Below are positions 22,876 to 31,734 of a stretch of DNA of 64,000 bases, piece after piece. How positions within the stretch are numbered: position 1 is the stretch's first letter; the number at the start of each line of letters is the position of its first letter. The DNA comes from Thermovibrio ammonificans HB-1. GTDB lineage: Bacteria > Aquificota > Aquificia > Desulfurobacteriales > Desulfurobacteriaceae. The stretch lies in NCBI RefSeq assembly GCF_000185805.1, contig NC_014926.1:638418-702417 (forward strand). Direction: 5' to 3'. The notes below the pieces were generated by a model. That model saw nothing but the letters and a program-made list of their open reading frames with translations, searched no databases and was not told the origin of the DNA. A program made the position numbers and the translations under genes.

Positions 22876-24417
22876 ATGCAAAAAGCAAAAAGACTAATAA
22901 TTGCTCCGTGGGGAAATCCTTATGGATGGGTGGTAAGAAAGTATAAATTGGCGGTTAATGGTAAAGAGATTGAAGATGAAAGTAGAACGAGTTTAGGATT
23001 GTTAGCAAAGGCTTATTCGAGTGACGATTTCTTGGTTTTTGTTCTTGATACGGTTTACTCTGCTTTTTATAACAAAAAGAGTGGATGCGAACCCCGAGAA
23101 AGAAATAAGTCTTGTCCTATATCATATGAAGACTTGATTACTAGTGTAAAGATAGATATTGAAAATTGGATTAGAGAATGTGCATCCTCGGAGAAATTAG
23201 TAGAACTTCTTAATTTGGCTAAATTAGATATAGTTATTGTCCCGGGAATAGGTAGTTATGATTTTGAAGGAATAACTTATCAATTTTCCCTTCCCAAACC
23301 TGAACCAGCGGGTTTGTTTGCATCCTGGGTAGCTACTTCTGTTTTAAGGAAACTTCTTGATATTGGTCCTGAAGAAGTAATTGTAGACCTTACCCATGGC
23401 TTGAATTATATGCCTGTTGCTTTAATGGAAGCAGTTGAACTTGCTCTCAAGGTGTACTCTGTTGCCTTTCATAGAGATGTAAAGTTGATTGTTTATGAAT
23501 CAGAGCCTTTCTCTAAGGTAGACTCTTTGAATCTTTTTTCTCCGAAGATTCTGGATATAAGGTATAAAAATGAAAGGGATATTCTGGCTGTTTTTTTTAA
23601 GAGACAGCCGGAAAGGGCCTTTAATGCTAAATACTTCAGCTTTGCTTACAGAATTGATAAGGAGCTCGGAGTTAGCCAAGAACTCTCGAGAATAAACGAT
23701 TTAATAAGAGGATTAAAGAGAAATTTGGGAAAAGAGGGGGATTTGAAGGGGCCATTACCTTTTGGTATGACTGCTGCTAATATTGTTCTTTATTCTATGC
23801 CGCTGGCTGCTGTTTATCTTGCTTATGATATTCCTGATACGAGCTACTTGTTGAAAGTATGTGATTATTTAAATGAACTTTGTGATTTTAGTGTTAAATA
23901 TGGAAAGATAGATTCCGTCAATGATTCTAAATGTAAGGTGTATCCCGCTATAGTTCTAAATTGGGATGCAGTTCGTATTCTGCTTTTGTCAGCAGCTTTT
24001 CTCGAATCTACTTTGAGGATTCGCTTAGAAATGAAGAAAAGAGGTTTAATTAGATTTTTAGAACTGTATGAGAGAGGGGTATCTCGAGAAGAGCTTAAGG
24101 ATATATTAAGGTTTTTGGGAGAACTTTACCGTCCGATTGCTAAAGCTGAACTTGGAAATCTTAAGAGATGCTGCTTAGATAGTAAGAAAGGAAATGAGTG
24201 TAGGTGTGAGATAGAAGTTAATAAAGGTGGCTGGCCTAATAAGAACTGTGTGAAGAGTTTTGATCCAAGGCATTTGAGAGCTCATGCAGGACTTGAAAAG
24301 AATCTCATTGAAGGAAGAATAGATAAACTCGAGGATAAGGAGGACCTGATTCTGCGTTACAGGGATTTAGAGTGTTGGGAAAAATTGAAAAACAAATTGG
24401 ATGAAAAAAACTTCTAA
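22876..24417 (+). CDS. Csx1-family CARF-HEPN protein (CRISPR-associated, DxTHG motif)
   Basis: A 513-residue protein with an N-terminal CARF-type nucleotide-binding domain containing the family motif DLTHG (171-175, in VIVDLTHGLNYMP). A C-terminal HEPN ribonuclease domain has R-x4-H at 465-470 (RHLRAHAG). Csx1 and Csm6 proteins are activated by cyclic oligoadenylate made by type III CRISPR complexes and then degrade RNA. A cysteine group (C432, C433, C442, C444, C458) lies just before the HEPN motif and may bind zinc. No cas10, other effector gene or array lies nearby. The gene is visibly AT-rich, with codons such as aaa, ata, gat and ttt, unlike its GC-rich neighbours, and sits beside four tRNA genes: signs of transfer. 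ATG chosen over GTG two codons earlier. Confidence 0.85.
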   Translation: MQKAKRLIIAPWGNPYGWVVRKYKLAVNGKEIEDESRTSLGLLAKAYSSDDFLVFVLDTVYSAFYNKKSGCEPRERNKSCPISYEDLITSVKIDIENWIRECASSEKLVELLNLAKLDIVIVPGIGSYDFEGITYQFSLPKPEPAGLFASWVATSVLRKLLDIGPEEVIVDLTHGLNYMPVALMEAVELALKVYSVAFHRDVKLIVYESEPFSKVDSLNLFSPKILDIRYKNERDILAVFFKRQPERAFNAKYFSFAYRIDKELGVSQELSRINDLIRGLKRNLGKEGDLKGPLPFGMTAANIVLYSMPLAAVYLAYDIPDTSYLLKVCDYLNELCDFSVKYGKIDSVNDSKCKVYPAIVLNWDAVRILLLSAAFLESTLRIRLEMKKRGLIRFLELYERGVSREELKDILRFLGELYRPIAKAELGNLKRCCLDSKKGNECRCEIEVNKGGWPNKNCVKSFDPRHLRAHAGLEKNLIEGRIDKLEDKEDLILRYRDLECWEKLKNKLDEKNF

Positions 24418-24421
24418 AAGG

Positions 24422-24498
24422 TGGTGGGCCTGGGAGGACTCGAACCTCCGACCGTCCGGTTATGAGCCGGATGCTCTAACCAACTGAGCTACAGGCCC
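24422..24498 (-). tRNA. tRNA-Ile2 (anticodon CAT, probably lysidine-modified)
   Basis: Full cloverleaf with encoded CCA: acceptor GGGCCTG/CAGGCCC, D arm GCTCAGTTGGTTAGAGC, anticodon loop CTCATAA, T loop GTTCGAGTC. CAT could mean Met or Ile2. The acceptor and arms resemble bacterial Ile2 tRNAs (Bacillus form GGACCTT...CTCATAA) more than elongator Met. If Ile2, TilS would convert C34 to lysidine. Last gene of the tRNA operon. Confidence 0.85.
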
Positions 24499-24520
24499 AC
24501 GTTTGAGGAGGGTGGTTAAA

Positions 24521-24596
24521 TGGTGGAGCCGGCGGGACTCGAACCCGCGACCTTCAGACTGCCAGCCTGACGCTCTCCCAGCTGAGCTACGGCCCC
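24521..24596 (-). tRNA. tRNA-Ala (anticodon GGC)
   Basis: Cloverleaf with encoded CCA. Anticodon loop CTGGCAG gives GGC. Acceptor GGGGCCG pairs with CGGCTCC, producing the G3-U70 pair that defines alanine tRNAs. Confidence 0.95.
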
Positions 24597-24606
24597 ACTT
24601 GTTGAG

Positions 24607-24684
<78 letters not shown>

Positions 24685-24691
24685 GCTTAAG

Positions 24692-24767
<76 letters not shown>

Positions 24768-24783
24768 ACTGTAGCTGGCCAAT

Positions 24784-24811
24784 AATATAGGCCTTATTGA
24801 AGCGGTGTCAA
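24784..24811 (-). promoter_or_regulatory. Promoter of the tRNA operon
   Basis: Minus strand TTGACA, 16-base spacer, TATATT. Expected transcript start near 24777, about ten bases before tRNA-Lys. It lies immediately after the murB stop and drives Lys-Glu-Ala-Ile2 as one transcript. Confidence 0.8.
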
Positions 24812-24816
24812 TAGTT

Positions 24817-25647
24817 TTAAACCACTTTTACCTCGAGTTCCAGCTTCACCCCGTAAGTTGAGTAAACTCTTTGGGTTGCAATTTCTATAAGCTCTTCAAA
24901 CTCTTTGAAACTTCCCCCTTCGTTGATTGTGAAGTTTGCGTGCTTCTCCGAGAACTTCACCCCTCCGACTCTAAAGCCCTTCAGGCCGCACCTGTCAAGG
25001 AGCAGTCCGGCTGCTCCGGCCGGCGTGTTCTTGAAAGTTGACCCTGCCGTTTTTACGGGGGGAGGCTGTTTTTCGAGCCTCTTTTTTAAGTAGTGCCTGA
25101 TTAACCTTTTTACCTTGTTTACAGGTGAGGGGGTGATTCTGAAAACCGCCTCAACCACTACCCCCGTTTTCGGGAAGGGGCTCTCTCTGTAGCCGAAGCT
25201 CTTCTCTATTTCACTTTTCGTGAGGGTGGCAACCTCGCCGTTGTAGGTAATGAAGGTTACAGATTCGAGCAGCTCTTTGACTTCTTTTTTGAAGGCCCCT
25301 GCGTTTTGAGCGATTAAGCCGCCTACGGTGGCTCTGGGAATGCCGGCCAGGAACTCCAGCAGTAAAAAGCCCTTCTGTGACTGGAGCGTAAGAATCTCCC
25401 GGAGGGTTACTCCTGCACCGAGCTTCAGGTGGTTTCCGTTGAATTCGGCTTTCTTTAGGAATTTAAGAGAGAGGAGCTCCCGGTCGGGTTCGTCTTTGAG
25501 TACGAGATTGGAGCCCCCACCCAAGGGGTAGAGGCCCCTTTTAACGAGCTCTTTGAGCTCAGTGAGGTTTTCGGGGAACCAGACTTTCCTGCTGCTTCCC
25601 AGCCCTATGGTGGTTACCGCAGCTGCGGGCAGTATCTCAGCTTGCAA
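24817..25647 (-). CDS. murB: UDP-N-acetylenolpyruvoylglucosamine reductase
   Basis: A 276-residue FAD enzyme that reduces UDP-GlcNAc-enolpyruvate with NADPH to UDP-MurNAc for peptidoglycan. PP-loop-type FAD motif LGGGSNLVL near residue 42; [24 protein letters not shown] near 95; GYRESPF near 151 (Tyr/Arg of the active site); [11 protein letters not shown] near 200 (catalytic Ser); [11 protein letters not shown] near the end. The type is the shorter MurB without the extra E. coli domain. It overlaps pyrG by 11 bases and is the last gene of the pur-kds-pyr-mur run. Confidence 0.93.
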   Translation of the reverse strand: MQAEILPAAAVTTIGLGSSRKVWFPENLTELKELVKRGLYPLGGGSNLVLKDEPDRELLSLKFLKKAEFNGNHLKLGAGVTLREILTLQSQKGFLLLEFLAGIPRATVGGLIAQNAGAFKKEVKELLESVTFITYNGEVATLTKSEIEKSFGYRESPFPKTGVVVEAVFRITPSPVNKVKRLIRHYLKKRLEKQPPPVKTAGSTFKNTPAGAAGLLLDRCGLKGFRVGGVKFSEKHANFTINEGGSFKEFEELIEIATQRVYSTYGVKLELEVKVV

Positions 25648-27262
25648 CTTCCCTTGAGTCCCTTATAGCCTTTGCCGCTTTCACGAAATCTACAAAGAGG
25701 GGGTGAGGGTTCATAGGCTTGGATTTAAACTCCGGGTGGTACTGAACGGCAACGAACCACGGGTGCTCTTTTATCTCTACAACCTCTACGAGCTTCCCGT
25801 CGGGGGAGGTTCCCGCTATCACCAGCCCGGCCTTTTCGAGGGTCTCTCTGAAGGCGTTGTTGAACTCGTACCTGTGGCGGTGCCTTTCGGATATCTCCTT
25901 TCGGCCGTAGGCCTTAAAGCTGAATGTCCCCTCTTTCAAAACGCACGGGTAGGCACCGAGCCTCATGGTGCCACCCTTCTCCTCTATTCCCTTTTGCTCC
26001 TCCATAAGGTCGATAACCGGGTAGGGGGTGTCTCTATCGAACTCGGCGCTGTTTGCCCCTTTTAGTCCGGCAACGTTGCGGGCAAACTCTATAACGGCAC
26101 ACTGCATCCCGAGGCATATGCCGAAGAAGGGAATTTTCCTCTCCCTGGCGAACCGAACCGCCTCGATTTTCCCCTCTATACCCCTCTCTCCGAATCCTCC
26201 GGGAACCAGTACCCCGTGAACGTCGGAGAGTAGCTCTTCAGCCGGCGTTGTGGTGAGGTCTTCGGCGTTTACCCACTTAATTTCAACCTTTACGTTGTTT
26301 GCGGCACCTGCGTGAACGAAGGACTCTATTATGCTCTTGTAGGCGTCGGGAAGCTCTACGTACTTACCCACTATGGCTATTCTTACGCTGCCTTCTGTGG
26401 GCTTCTTTATCCTGTTTACAACCTCTTTCCACTGGGTAAGGTCTGCTTCCTTGTTTGTGGGAATCTGGAGCTTCTCTATGATGAGCTCGTCGAGCCTCTC
26501 CTTCTGGAGAACCAGCGGAACCTCGTATATGGTAGGCAGGTCTTTCGCCGTTACAACCTCGTGCTCCTTAAGGTTGGCGAAGAGGGCAATCTTCTTCTTT
26601 ACGGCCGAGGGAATGGAGCGCTCGGCCCTACACACGATTATGTCGGGCTGGATACCGATTGCCCTCAGCTCCTTTACCGAGTGCTGGGTCGGCTTGGTTT
26701 TGAGCTCTCCCGCCGCCTTTACGTAGGGCACGTATGTTACGTGGATGTATATGGCGTTGCTCCTGCCGACTTCCGCTCCGAGCTGTCTGATGGCCTCGAG
26801 AAACGGCAGTCCCTCTATGTCGCCCACCGTTCCGCCCACCTCAACTATAACAGCGTCAACGTCGGTGGACATGAGCTGACGAATCTTCTCCTTTATCAGG
26901 TTGGTAACGTGGGGTATTACTTGAACCGTTCCTCCGAGGAACTCCCCTTTCCGCTCCTTCTGGATGATTTCCTGGTAAATCTGTCCGGAGGTGACGTTGT
27001 TTATCCGCTTCATCGTTGCGGAGGTGAACCGCTCGTAGTGGCCCAGGTCCAGGTCGGTTTCGGCTCCGTCTTCGGTAACGTAAACCTCTCCGTGCTGGTA
27101 GGGGTTCATAGTTCCTGCGTCTACGTTGAGGTAGGGGTCGAGCTTCTGAATCGTTACCTTCAACCCCCTGCTCTCAAGGAGCGTTCCGATAGACGACGCA
27201 GTAATTCCCTTGCCGATAGATGAGAGCACTCCTCCTGTTACGAATATCAGCTTAGAGGCCAT
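25637..27262 (-). CDS. pyrG: CTP synthase
   Basis: A 541-residue enzyme that aminates UTP to CTP with glutamine and ATP. The synthetase domain starts with [20 protein letters not shown] and continues through [20 protein letters not shown]. The C-terminal class I glutaminase has [16 protein letters not shown] with the nucleophile Cys (near 380) and the His-Glu pair in [11 protein letters not shown]. Usual length. ATG overlaps the kdsB end by 11 bases; murB follows with another 11-base overlap. Confidence 0.97.
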   Translation of the reverse strand: MASKLIFVTGGVLSSIGKGITASSIGTLLESRGLKVTIQKLDPYLNVDAGTMNPYQHGEVYVTEDGAETDLDLGHYERFTSATMKRINNVTSGQIYQEIIQKERKGEFLGGTVQVIPHVTNLIKEKIRQLMSTDVDAVIVEVGGTVGDIEGLPFLEAIRQLGAEVGRSNAIYIHVTYVPYVKAAGELKTKPTQHSVKELRAIGIQPDIIVCRAERSIPSAVKKKIALFANLKEHEVVTAKDLPTIYEVPLVLQKERLDELIIEKLQIPTNKEADLTQWKEVVNRIKKPTEGSVRIAIVGKYVELPDAYKSIIESFVHAGAANNVKVEIKWVNAEDLTTTPAEELLSDVHGVLVPGGFGERGIEGKIEAVRFARERKIPFFGICLGMQCAVIEFARNVAGLKGANSAEFDRDTPYPVIDLMEEQKGIEEKGGTMRLGAYPCVLKEGTFSFKAYGRKEISERHRHRYEFNNAFRETLEKAGLVIAGTSPDGKLVEVVEIKEHPWFVAVQYHPEFKSKPMNPHPLFVDFVKAAKAIRDSREVAS

Positions 27263-27989
27263 CTGCCAGCTCCTTCTCTAAGATTTTGTTTACCTTTTCA
27301 ACGTCCCGAGGCGTATCTACGCCGTGGAGCTCTTTCTCTACGAGCTCCACTTTTATCCTCTCGCCGTTTTCCAGTATCCTGAGCTGTTCTAACTTCTCCA
27401 GCCCCTCGAGCCTGCCGACCGGCCAGTTGACGAACTTCTCGAGGGCCTCCTTTGTGTAGCCGTAAATTCCAAGGTGTTTTAGGTAGTTACCTGGCTCAAT
27501 CTCTCCGTCTCTCGTGTAGGGGATGGGGCTCCTCGAGAAGTAAAGGGCAAAACCGGAGCTATCGGTTACAACTTTTACCTTCGACGGGTCCTTTACCTCT
27601 TCTGCGCTCCTGAAGGGGGTTGCAACGGTTGAGAAGTTTGCCCCGGCTTCGAGCCCTTTCAGAACCGCTTTAAGGTGTTCCGGGGTTACCAGGGGCTCGT
27701 CTCCCTGAAGGTTTATGACGAATCGGCACTCAATCCCCTTTACCGCCCGGTAGACCCTGTCGGTTCCGCTGGGAAGCTCCGAAGGGGTCATGGCCGCCCG
27801 TGCACCCGCCTCTTTGGCGACCCTTGCAACCTCTACCGAGTCTGTTGCCACTAAAACGTTGTCTGTAAAGAGCTTCGCCCTTTTCACCACCCACCATATA
27901 AGGGGCTTCCCTGCCAGCCGAATCAGGGGTTTCCTCGGGAGCCTTGTAGAGCCTATTCTTGCAGGAATTACAACTACGAGCCTGTTCAT
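27252..27989 (-). CDS. kdsB: 3-deoxy-manno-octulosonate cytidylyltransferase (CMP-KDO synthetase)
   Basis: A 245-residue nucleotidyltransferase that activates KDO with CTP for lipid A inner-core synthesis. Motifs: [17 protein letters not shown] at residue 5, [16 protein letters not shown] near 47, [10 protein letters not shown] near 93, [17 protein letters not shown] near 148, then [11 protein letters not shown]. It shows that the organism makes LPS. Placement next to pyrG is logical because CTP is its substrate. ATG start, one base after the purQ stop. Confidence 0.95.
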   Translation of the reverse strand: MNRLVVVIPARIGSTRLPRKPLIRLAGKPLIWWVVKRAKLFTDNVLVATDSVEVARVAKEAGARAAMTPSELPSGTDRVYRAVKGIECRFVINLQGDEPLVTPEHLKAVLKGLEAGANFSTVATPFRSAEEVKDPSKVKVVTDSSGFALYFSRSPIPYTRDGEIEPGNYLKHLGIYGYTKEALEKFVNWPVGRLEGLEKLEQLRILENGERIKVELVEKELHGVDTPRDVEKVNKILEKELADGL

Positions 27990-27990
27990 A

Positions 27991-28686
27991 TCAGGCGGTT
28001 AAAACCCCCTCAACGATTGACTTAAACATCCTCAGGCCGTCGGTTGAGCCGAGAATCGCCTCCGAAGCCCTTTCGGGGTGCGGCATGAGGCCGAAAACGT
28101 TTCCCCGTTTGTTGCATATGCCGGCAATGTTGTTCAGCGAGCCGTTGGGGTTGTACTCTTCGGAAACCTCCCCCTCGGGCGAACAGTACCTTACAACCAC
28201 CTGACCGTTTTCCTCTATCTCTTTTAAGGTCTCCGGCGGGCAGGTGTAGTTGCCCTCGGCGTGGGCTATCGGTATCCTTACAACCTCCCCCTTTTCGTAA
28301 AGCCTTGTGAAGGGCGTCTGGTTGTTCTCCACTTTAAGGTGGACGAACTTACAGACAAAGGTGAGCCCTTTGTTCGGGAGCATTGCGCCCGGCAGCAGTC
28401 CGGCCTCCAGGAGTATCTGGAAACCGTTGCAGATGCCCATTACGAGTCCCCCTTTCTGGGCAAACTCGTAAATGGCCTCCGTTACGGGGGAGAGCTTCGC
28501 CATCGCCCCTGCCCGCAGGTAGTCTCCGTAGGAGAACCCTCCGGGTACGATTACGCAGTCAACCCCTTTAACGTCTCTCTCCTTGTGCCACAGGTACTTA
28601 ACCTCGTGGCCCAGAACCTTCTCTATAACCCAGCCTACATCTCTGTCGCAGTTGCTTCCCGGGTATACCGGTATGCCGAACTTCAT
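27991..28686 (-). CDS. purQ: Phosphoribosylformylglycinamidine synthase, glutaminase subunit
   Basis: A 231-residue class I glutamine amidotransferase that supplies ammonia to PurL for FGAM synthesis in the purine pathway. N-terminus [33 protein letters not shown] near residue 46; nucleophile Cys in [14 protein letters not shown] near 86; the His-Glu of MPHPERASE near 204. Start ATG overlaps the purS stop by one base (TGATG); a GTG one codon earlier is an alternative. purL is not in this window. Confidence 0.95.
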   Translation of the reverse strand: MKFGIPVYPGSNCDRDVGWVIEKVLGHEVKYLWHKERDVKGVDCVIVPGGFSYGDYLRAGAMAKLSPVTEAIYEFAQKGGLVMGICNGFQILLEAGLLPGAMLPNKGLTFVCKFVHLKVENNQTPFTRLYEKGEVVRIPIAHAEGNYTCPPETLKEIEENGQVVVRYCSPEGEVSEEYNPNGSLNNIAGICNKRGNVFGLMPHPERASEAILGSTDGLRMFKSIVEGVLTA

Positions 28687-28943
28687 CACTTCACCTCTTC
28701 CACTTCGTAGGTGTACTCCTCTATCACCGGGTTCACGAGGAAACGCTTTGCCATCTCCTCTACTTCCCTCTTAACCTCCTCTACGGAGTCGGCCTCTATC
28801 TCCATGGTTATGTACTTGCCCACCCTTACGTTCCTCACTTTTGTAAACCCGAGCTGGTGGGCTGCCTTCTCAACGGCTACACCTTGAGGGTCAAGAACTC
28901 CCTTTCTGTAACTGATAAACACTTTAACAAGGTACGTCGCCAT
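28686..28943 (-). CDS. purS: Phosphoribosylformylglycinamidine synthase, PurS subunit
   Basis: An 85-residue small subunit that bridges PurQ and PurL. Recognised from [20 protein letters not shown], the [10 protein letters not shown] helix and the late [15 protein letters not shown] strand. Full family length. First gene of the run purS-purQ-kdsB-pyrG-murB. Divergent from the CPBP protease. Confidence 0.94.
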   Translation of the reverse strand: MATYLVKVFISYRKGVLDPQGVAVEKAAHQLGFTKVRNVRVGKYITMEIEADSVEEVKREVEEMAKRFLVNPVIEEYTYEVEEVK

Positions 28944-28975
28944 CTTCCTCTCCCGGGGTATATTTTCAGGGTCAA

Positions 28976-29004
28976 ATTATACATTGGAGGAGCTTTGGCT
29001 TTAA
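28976..29004 (-). promoter_or_regulatory. Likely purS operon promoter
   Basis: Minus strand TTAAAG, 17-base spacer, perfect TATAAT. Transcript start near 28969, about 25 bases before purS. The -35 is weak and lies inside the beginning of the divergent protease gene. Confidence 0.4.
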
Positions 29005-29573
29005 GGGACTGTCCCTCCTGTTCCTTTATGAGGAGCTACTTCCTTGTCATACTCGTGGCCGCGTTTACTTTACGGTTTCTCCCCTCTGTTTCTGCAGGTA
29101 TAAACTTCCTCTTCATGGTGGGAATTCCCACCGTTCTCCACAGGCTCTCCTTTAAGGAGCTCGGATACCGGAACTACCTCAAAGGGGCCCTTTGGGGCTT
29201 GGGCGTTTCGGCAGCCGTCCTGGTTCCCTTTTACGCCCTCTGCCACCACTTCCACCTTAAGCTCTCCCTTTCTGCAGAGGCGCTACTCTTTTACCTTTTG
29301 GTTGCCGTTGCCGAGGAGACCTTCTTCCGGGGCTTTTTCTACGCTACCTTTGAAAACGAGGAGCTGATTCCGGGCCTGCTCTCTAAGAACAACCTGCTCT
29401 CGTCGGTGCTCTTTGGAGTTGCCCACGCCTTCGTTTACTATAATCCGGCCATGTTTAAGGTTTTCTTCCCCTCGCTCGTTATGGGGTGGCTCTACGAGAG
29501 GAGCGGTTCGATAGTGGCTCCGATTCTCTTTCACTGGCTTGCAGACGTTATCTATAGTTTTGCGGGGTGCTAA
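28995..29573 (+). CDS. CPBP-family intramembrane glutamic endopeptidase
   Basis: A 192-residue membrane protein with about six hydrophobic segments. CPBP (Abi, type II CAAX protease) motifs: VAVAEETFFRGFFYATFEN (paired Glu and the following Arg), FGVAHAFVYY and FHWLADVIY. These supply the Glu and His residues of the membrane active site. Functions in the family range from prenyl-protein processing to bacteriocin immunity; none can be chosen here. Start TTG follows GGAGGAG at four bases; the ATG at 29028 has no site. With the TTG the N-terminus reads MALRDCPSCSF, with a CxxC pair. Upstream of lspA and likely cotranscribed. Confidence 0.8.
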   Translation: MALRDCPSCSFMRSYFLVILVAAFTLRFLPSVSAGINFLFMVGIPTVLHRLSFKELGYRNYLKGALWGLGVSAAVLVPFYALCHHFHLKLSLSAEALLFYLLVAVAEETFFRGFFYATFENEELIPGLLSKNNLLSSVLFGVAHAFVYYNPAMFKVFFPSLVMGWLYERSGSIVAPILFHWLADVIYSFAGC

Positions 29574-29574
29574 C

Positions 29575-30027
29575 TTGAAGCGATTGCTCTTTCTGACCGT
29601 TGCCCTTTTAACCTTTTTGGCAGATAGGGTTACGAAGCTCCTTGCCCTCAAGTTTTTATCGGGGAAGGTTGTCTCCGTTATACCCGGTTTTTTCCAGCTC
29701 CGCCTTGCAGAGAACCCGGGAGCGGCCTTCAGCCTTTTTGCCGGAACCACCGGCTTGGCCCGGCTCTTCTTCCTTATACTGCTTCCCCTCGGTGTTGTTT
29801 TGTTTATCCTCTACTACGGCCTTAAAAGGGAGCACCAAACAGTTACCTACGTAGGTTTGGGGCTGGTTTTAGGCGGTGCCCTCGGCAACCTCTACGATAG
29901 AGTCTTCAGCGGTAAAGTTGTCGACTTCTTCGACCTCTACCTCGGGAGCTACCACTACCCCACCTTTAACGTTGCCGATGTAGCCGTGCTCTTGGGGCTT
30001 CTCCTGCTGCTTCTCAGGCGAAGTTGA
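29575..30027 (+). CDS. lspA: Lipoprotein signal peptidase (signal peptidase II)
   Basis: A 150-residue inner-membrane aspartyl protease that cleaves prolipoprotein signal peptides after lipid attachment. Four membrane helices. Family boxes: NPGAAFSLFAG near residue 45, GGALGNLYDRVFSGKVVDFF near 99 (first catalytic Asp) and TFNVADVAV near 130 (second Asp). TTG start two bases after the protease stop. It serves the several lipoproteins predicted in this window, for example RlpA and the RND adaptor. Confidence 0.93.
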   Translation: MKRLLFLTVALLTFLADRVTKLLALKFLSGKVVSVIPGFFQLRLAENPGAAFSLFAGTTGLARLFFLILLPLGVVLFILYYGLKREHQTVTYVGLGLVLGGALGNLYDRVFSGKVVDFFDLYLGSYHYPTFNVADVAVLLGLLLLLLRRS

Positions 30028-30051
30028 CTTTGGTTAAGAGGTGAATAATTT
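30024..30051 (+). promoter_or_regulatory. Possible dnaG-rpoD promoter
   Basis: TTGACT, 16-base spacer, TAATTT. The -35 overlaps the lspA stop codon. Transcript would begin near 30058, about 30 bases before the dnaG TTG. The -10 is only a fair match. Confidence 0.4.
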
Positions 30052-30087
30052 TAGAGTGCACATACAAGTGAAAACGAGGTGGTATAA

Positions 30088-31719
30088 TTGGGGAGCTTGA
30101 AGGTCTCCCACTCCTTTGTCCAGGAGCTTCTCTCCAGAGTAGACATCGTAGACATCGTATCCCACTACATCGACCTTAAGCAGTCTGGCCGCAACTTTAA
30201 AGCCCTCTGCCCCTTCCACCCGGAGAAAACCCCGTCGTTTGTTGTCAGCCCGGAAAAGCAGATATTCAAGTGTTTCGGCTGCGGAGTAGGCGGCAACGCC
30301 ATAACCTTTGTTGAAAAGTACGAGAACCTTCCGTTCTGGGAGGCGGTGAAGAGGGTAGCCGAAATAGCCGGCATAGAGCTTCCCAAAGACGCCTTCAGGG
30401 AAGACTCAAAAGAGCTTCACCTTGAAGAGACCGCCTACAGAGTTGCCAAGTACTTCAACTCCAAACTCGAAACCGTCTTAAACTACCTGAAAGAGCGGGG
30501 AATCTCAAAGGAGACCGCCGACAGGTTCCTCCTCGGTTACGCCCCTCCCGGATACCTCAGGGAGCTCAACCTTAAAAGGGAGGAGGCGGAACTTTTAGGG
30601 CTCGTCGGTAAAAACGGGAAGGAGTTCTTCAAGGGCAGGCTCATAATCCCCATATTCAACCACTCCGGTAAAGTTGTGTCGTTTGCCGGAAGAGTTCTAA
30701 ACGGCGGCGACGGCGCTCCCAAGTATATAAACGGGCCGGAAACGGAGCTCTTTAAGAAGAGTAACCTCCTTTACGGCTTCTACCAGGCTAAGGAAGAGGT
30801 TCTCAGGAAGCGGGAGATAATAGTGGTTGAAGGCTACTTCGACGTTATCTCCCTCTATCAGGCCGGCGTTAGGCGGGCCGTTGCTCCAATGGGAACCTCC
30901 CTTACCGAAAACCACGCCAGGTTCATCAAGCGCTACAGCCCTTCGCCGGTTCTGCTGTTTGATGCCGACTCTGCGGGCAGGAAGGCCACCCTCAGGGCGG
31001 CCCAGATTTTCTTCTCCCTCGGATGTGAGCCCCGGGTGGTTCAGCTCCCCGACGGCGAAGACCCCGACTCTATGGCCCGCAGTAGGCTTCCCGAGCTTTT
31101 AGCTCTGCTCGAGTCGCCTCAGCCCTTTATAAAGTGGGCCGTTGCGGTGGCTTCCGCCCTGAGCCGCGAGCAGCAGGCCCTCTTCCTAAAGGAGGTGGGT
31201 CAGGCTATTGCCCCTCTGGAGAGGAGCAACCCCTTCCTATACAGGGAGTACCTTGCCCTGCTTGCAGCAGAGTTCGGCATAGACGAGAGCTGGCTTAAGG
31301 TAAGGGTTGCCGTAAGGCGGCAGGAGAGCCACGACAACGGTATTTCGCCGCCTCTTTACGAGAAACTCTTCATAAAGGCCCTCGTTGAGGGTAAGGGGAG
31401 CCTTCCGATAGAGGTATCCCCGAACATCTTCATCTCTCCGGTTTCTGCAAGGCTCTACACCCTGCTCTCTTCGGGGGGTACCGACCCGGTGGAGCTTCAG
31501 CTCCAGTTCCCCGACCTTGCCGACTACATCAGCGAGCTTATGCTCCTTGAGGTAACCGACGCAGACATAAACAGGAGCCTCTGCAGGGTGGCGATTAAAG
31601 AGCTTAAACGCAGGCTGAAGAAGGTGAAGGACTTCTCCCGGAAAGTGGAGCTTAAAAGGCTCATTTTCCGCCTTGAGAGGGGAGAGCTCGAGGCTTTACA
31701 TACACTACAAACCACATAA
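30088..31719 (+). CDS. dnaG: DNA primase
   Basis: A 543-residue primase that lays RNA primers for replication. N-terminal zinc-binding CHC2 domain with C41, H44, C62 and C65 (CPFHPEKTPS...CFGCG). RNA polymerase core domain follows, then Toprim with EGYFDVISLYQAG (catalytic Glu) near residue 250 and LLFDADSAGRKA near 289. The C-terminal helicase-binding region is short and not well conserved. TTG start six bases after GAGGTGG. It stands directly before rpoD, the classic macromolecular synthesis arrangement. Confidence 0.95.
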   Translation: MGSLKVSHSFVQELLSRVDIVDIVSHYIDLKQSGRNFKALCPFHPEKTPSFVVSPEKQIFKCFGCGVGGNAITFVEKYENLPFWEAVKRVAEIAGIELPKDAFREDSKELHLEETAYRVAKYFNSKLETVLNYLKERGISKETADRFLLGYAPPGYLRELNLKREEAELLGLVGKNGKEFFKGRLIIPIFNHSGKVVSFAGRVLNGGDGAPKYINGPETELFKKSNLLYGFYQAKEEVLRKREIIVVEGYFDVISLYQAGVRRAVAPMGTSLTENHARFIKRYSPSPVLLFDADSAGRKATLRAAQIFFSLGCEPRVVQLPDGEDPDSMARSRLPELLALLESPQPFIKWAVAVASALSREQQALFLKEVGQAIAPLERSNPFLYREYLALLAAEFGIDESWLKVRVAVRRQESHDNGISPPLYEKLFIKALVEGKGSLPIEVSPNIFISPVSARLYTLLSSGGTDPVELQLQFPDLADYISELMLLEVTDADINRSLCRVAIKELKRRLKKVKDFSRKVELKRLIFRLERGELEALHTLQTT

Positions 31720-31734
31720 CCGAGGAGGCTGGCC

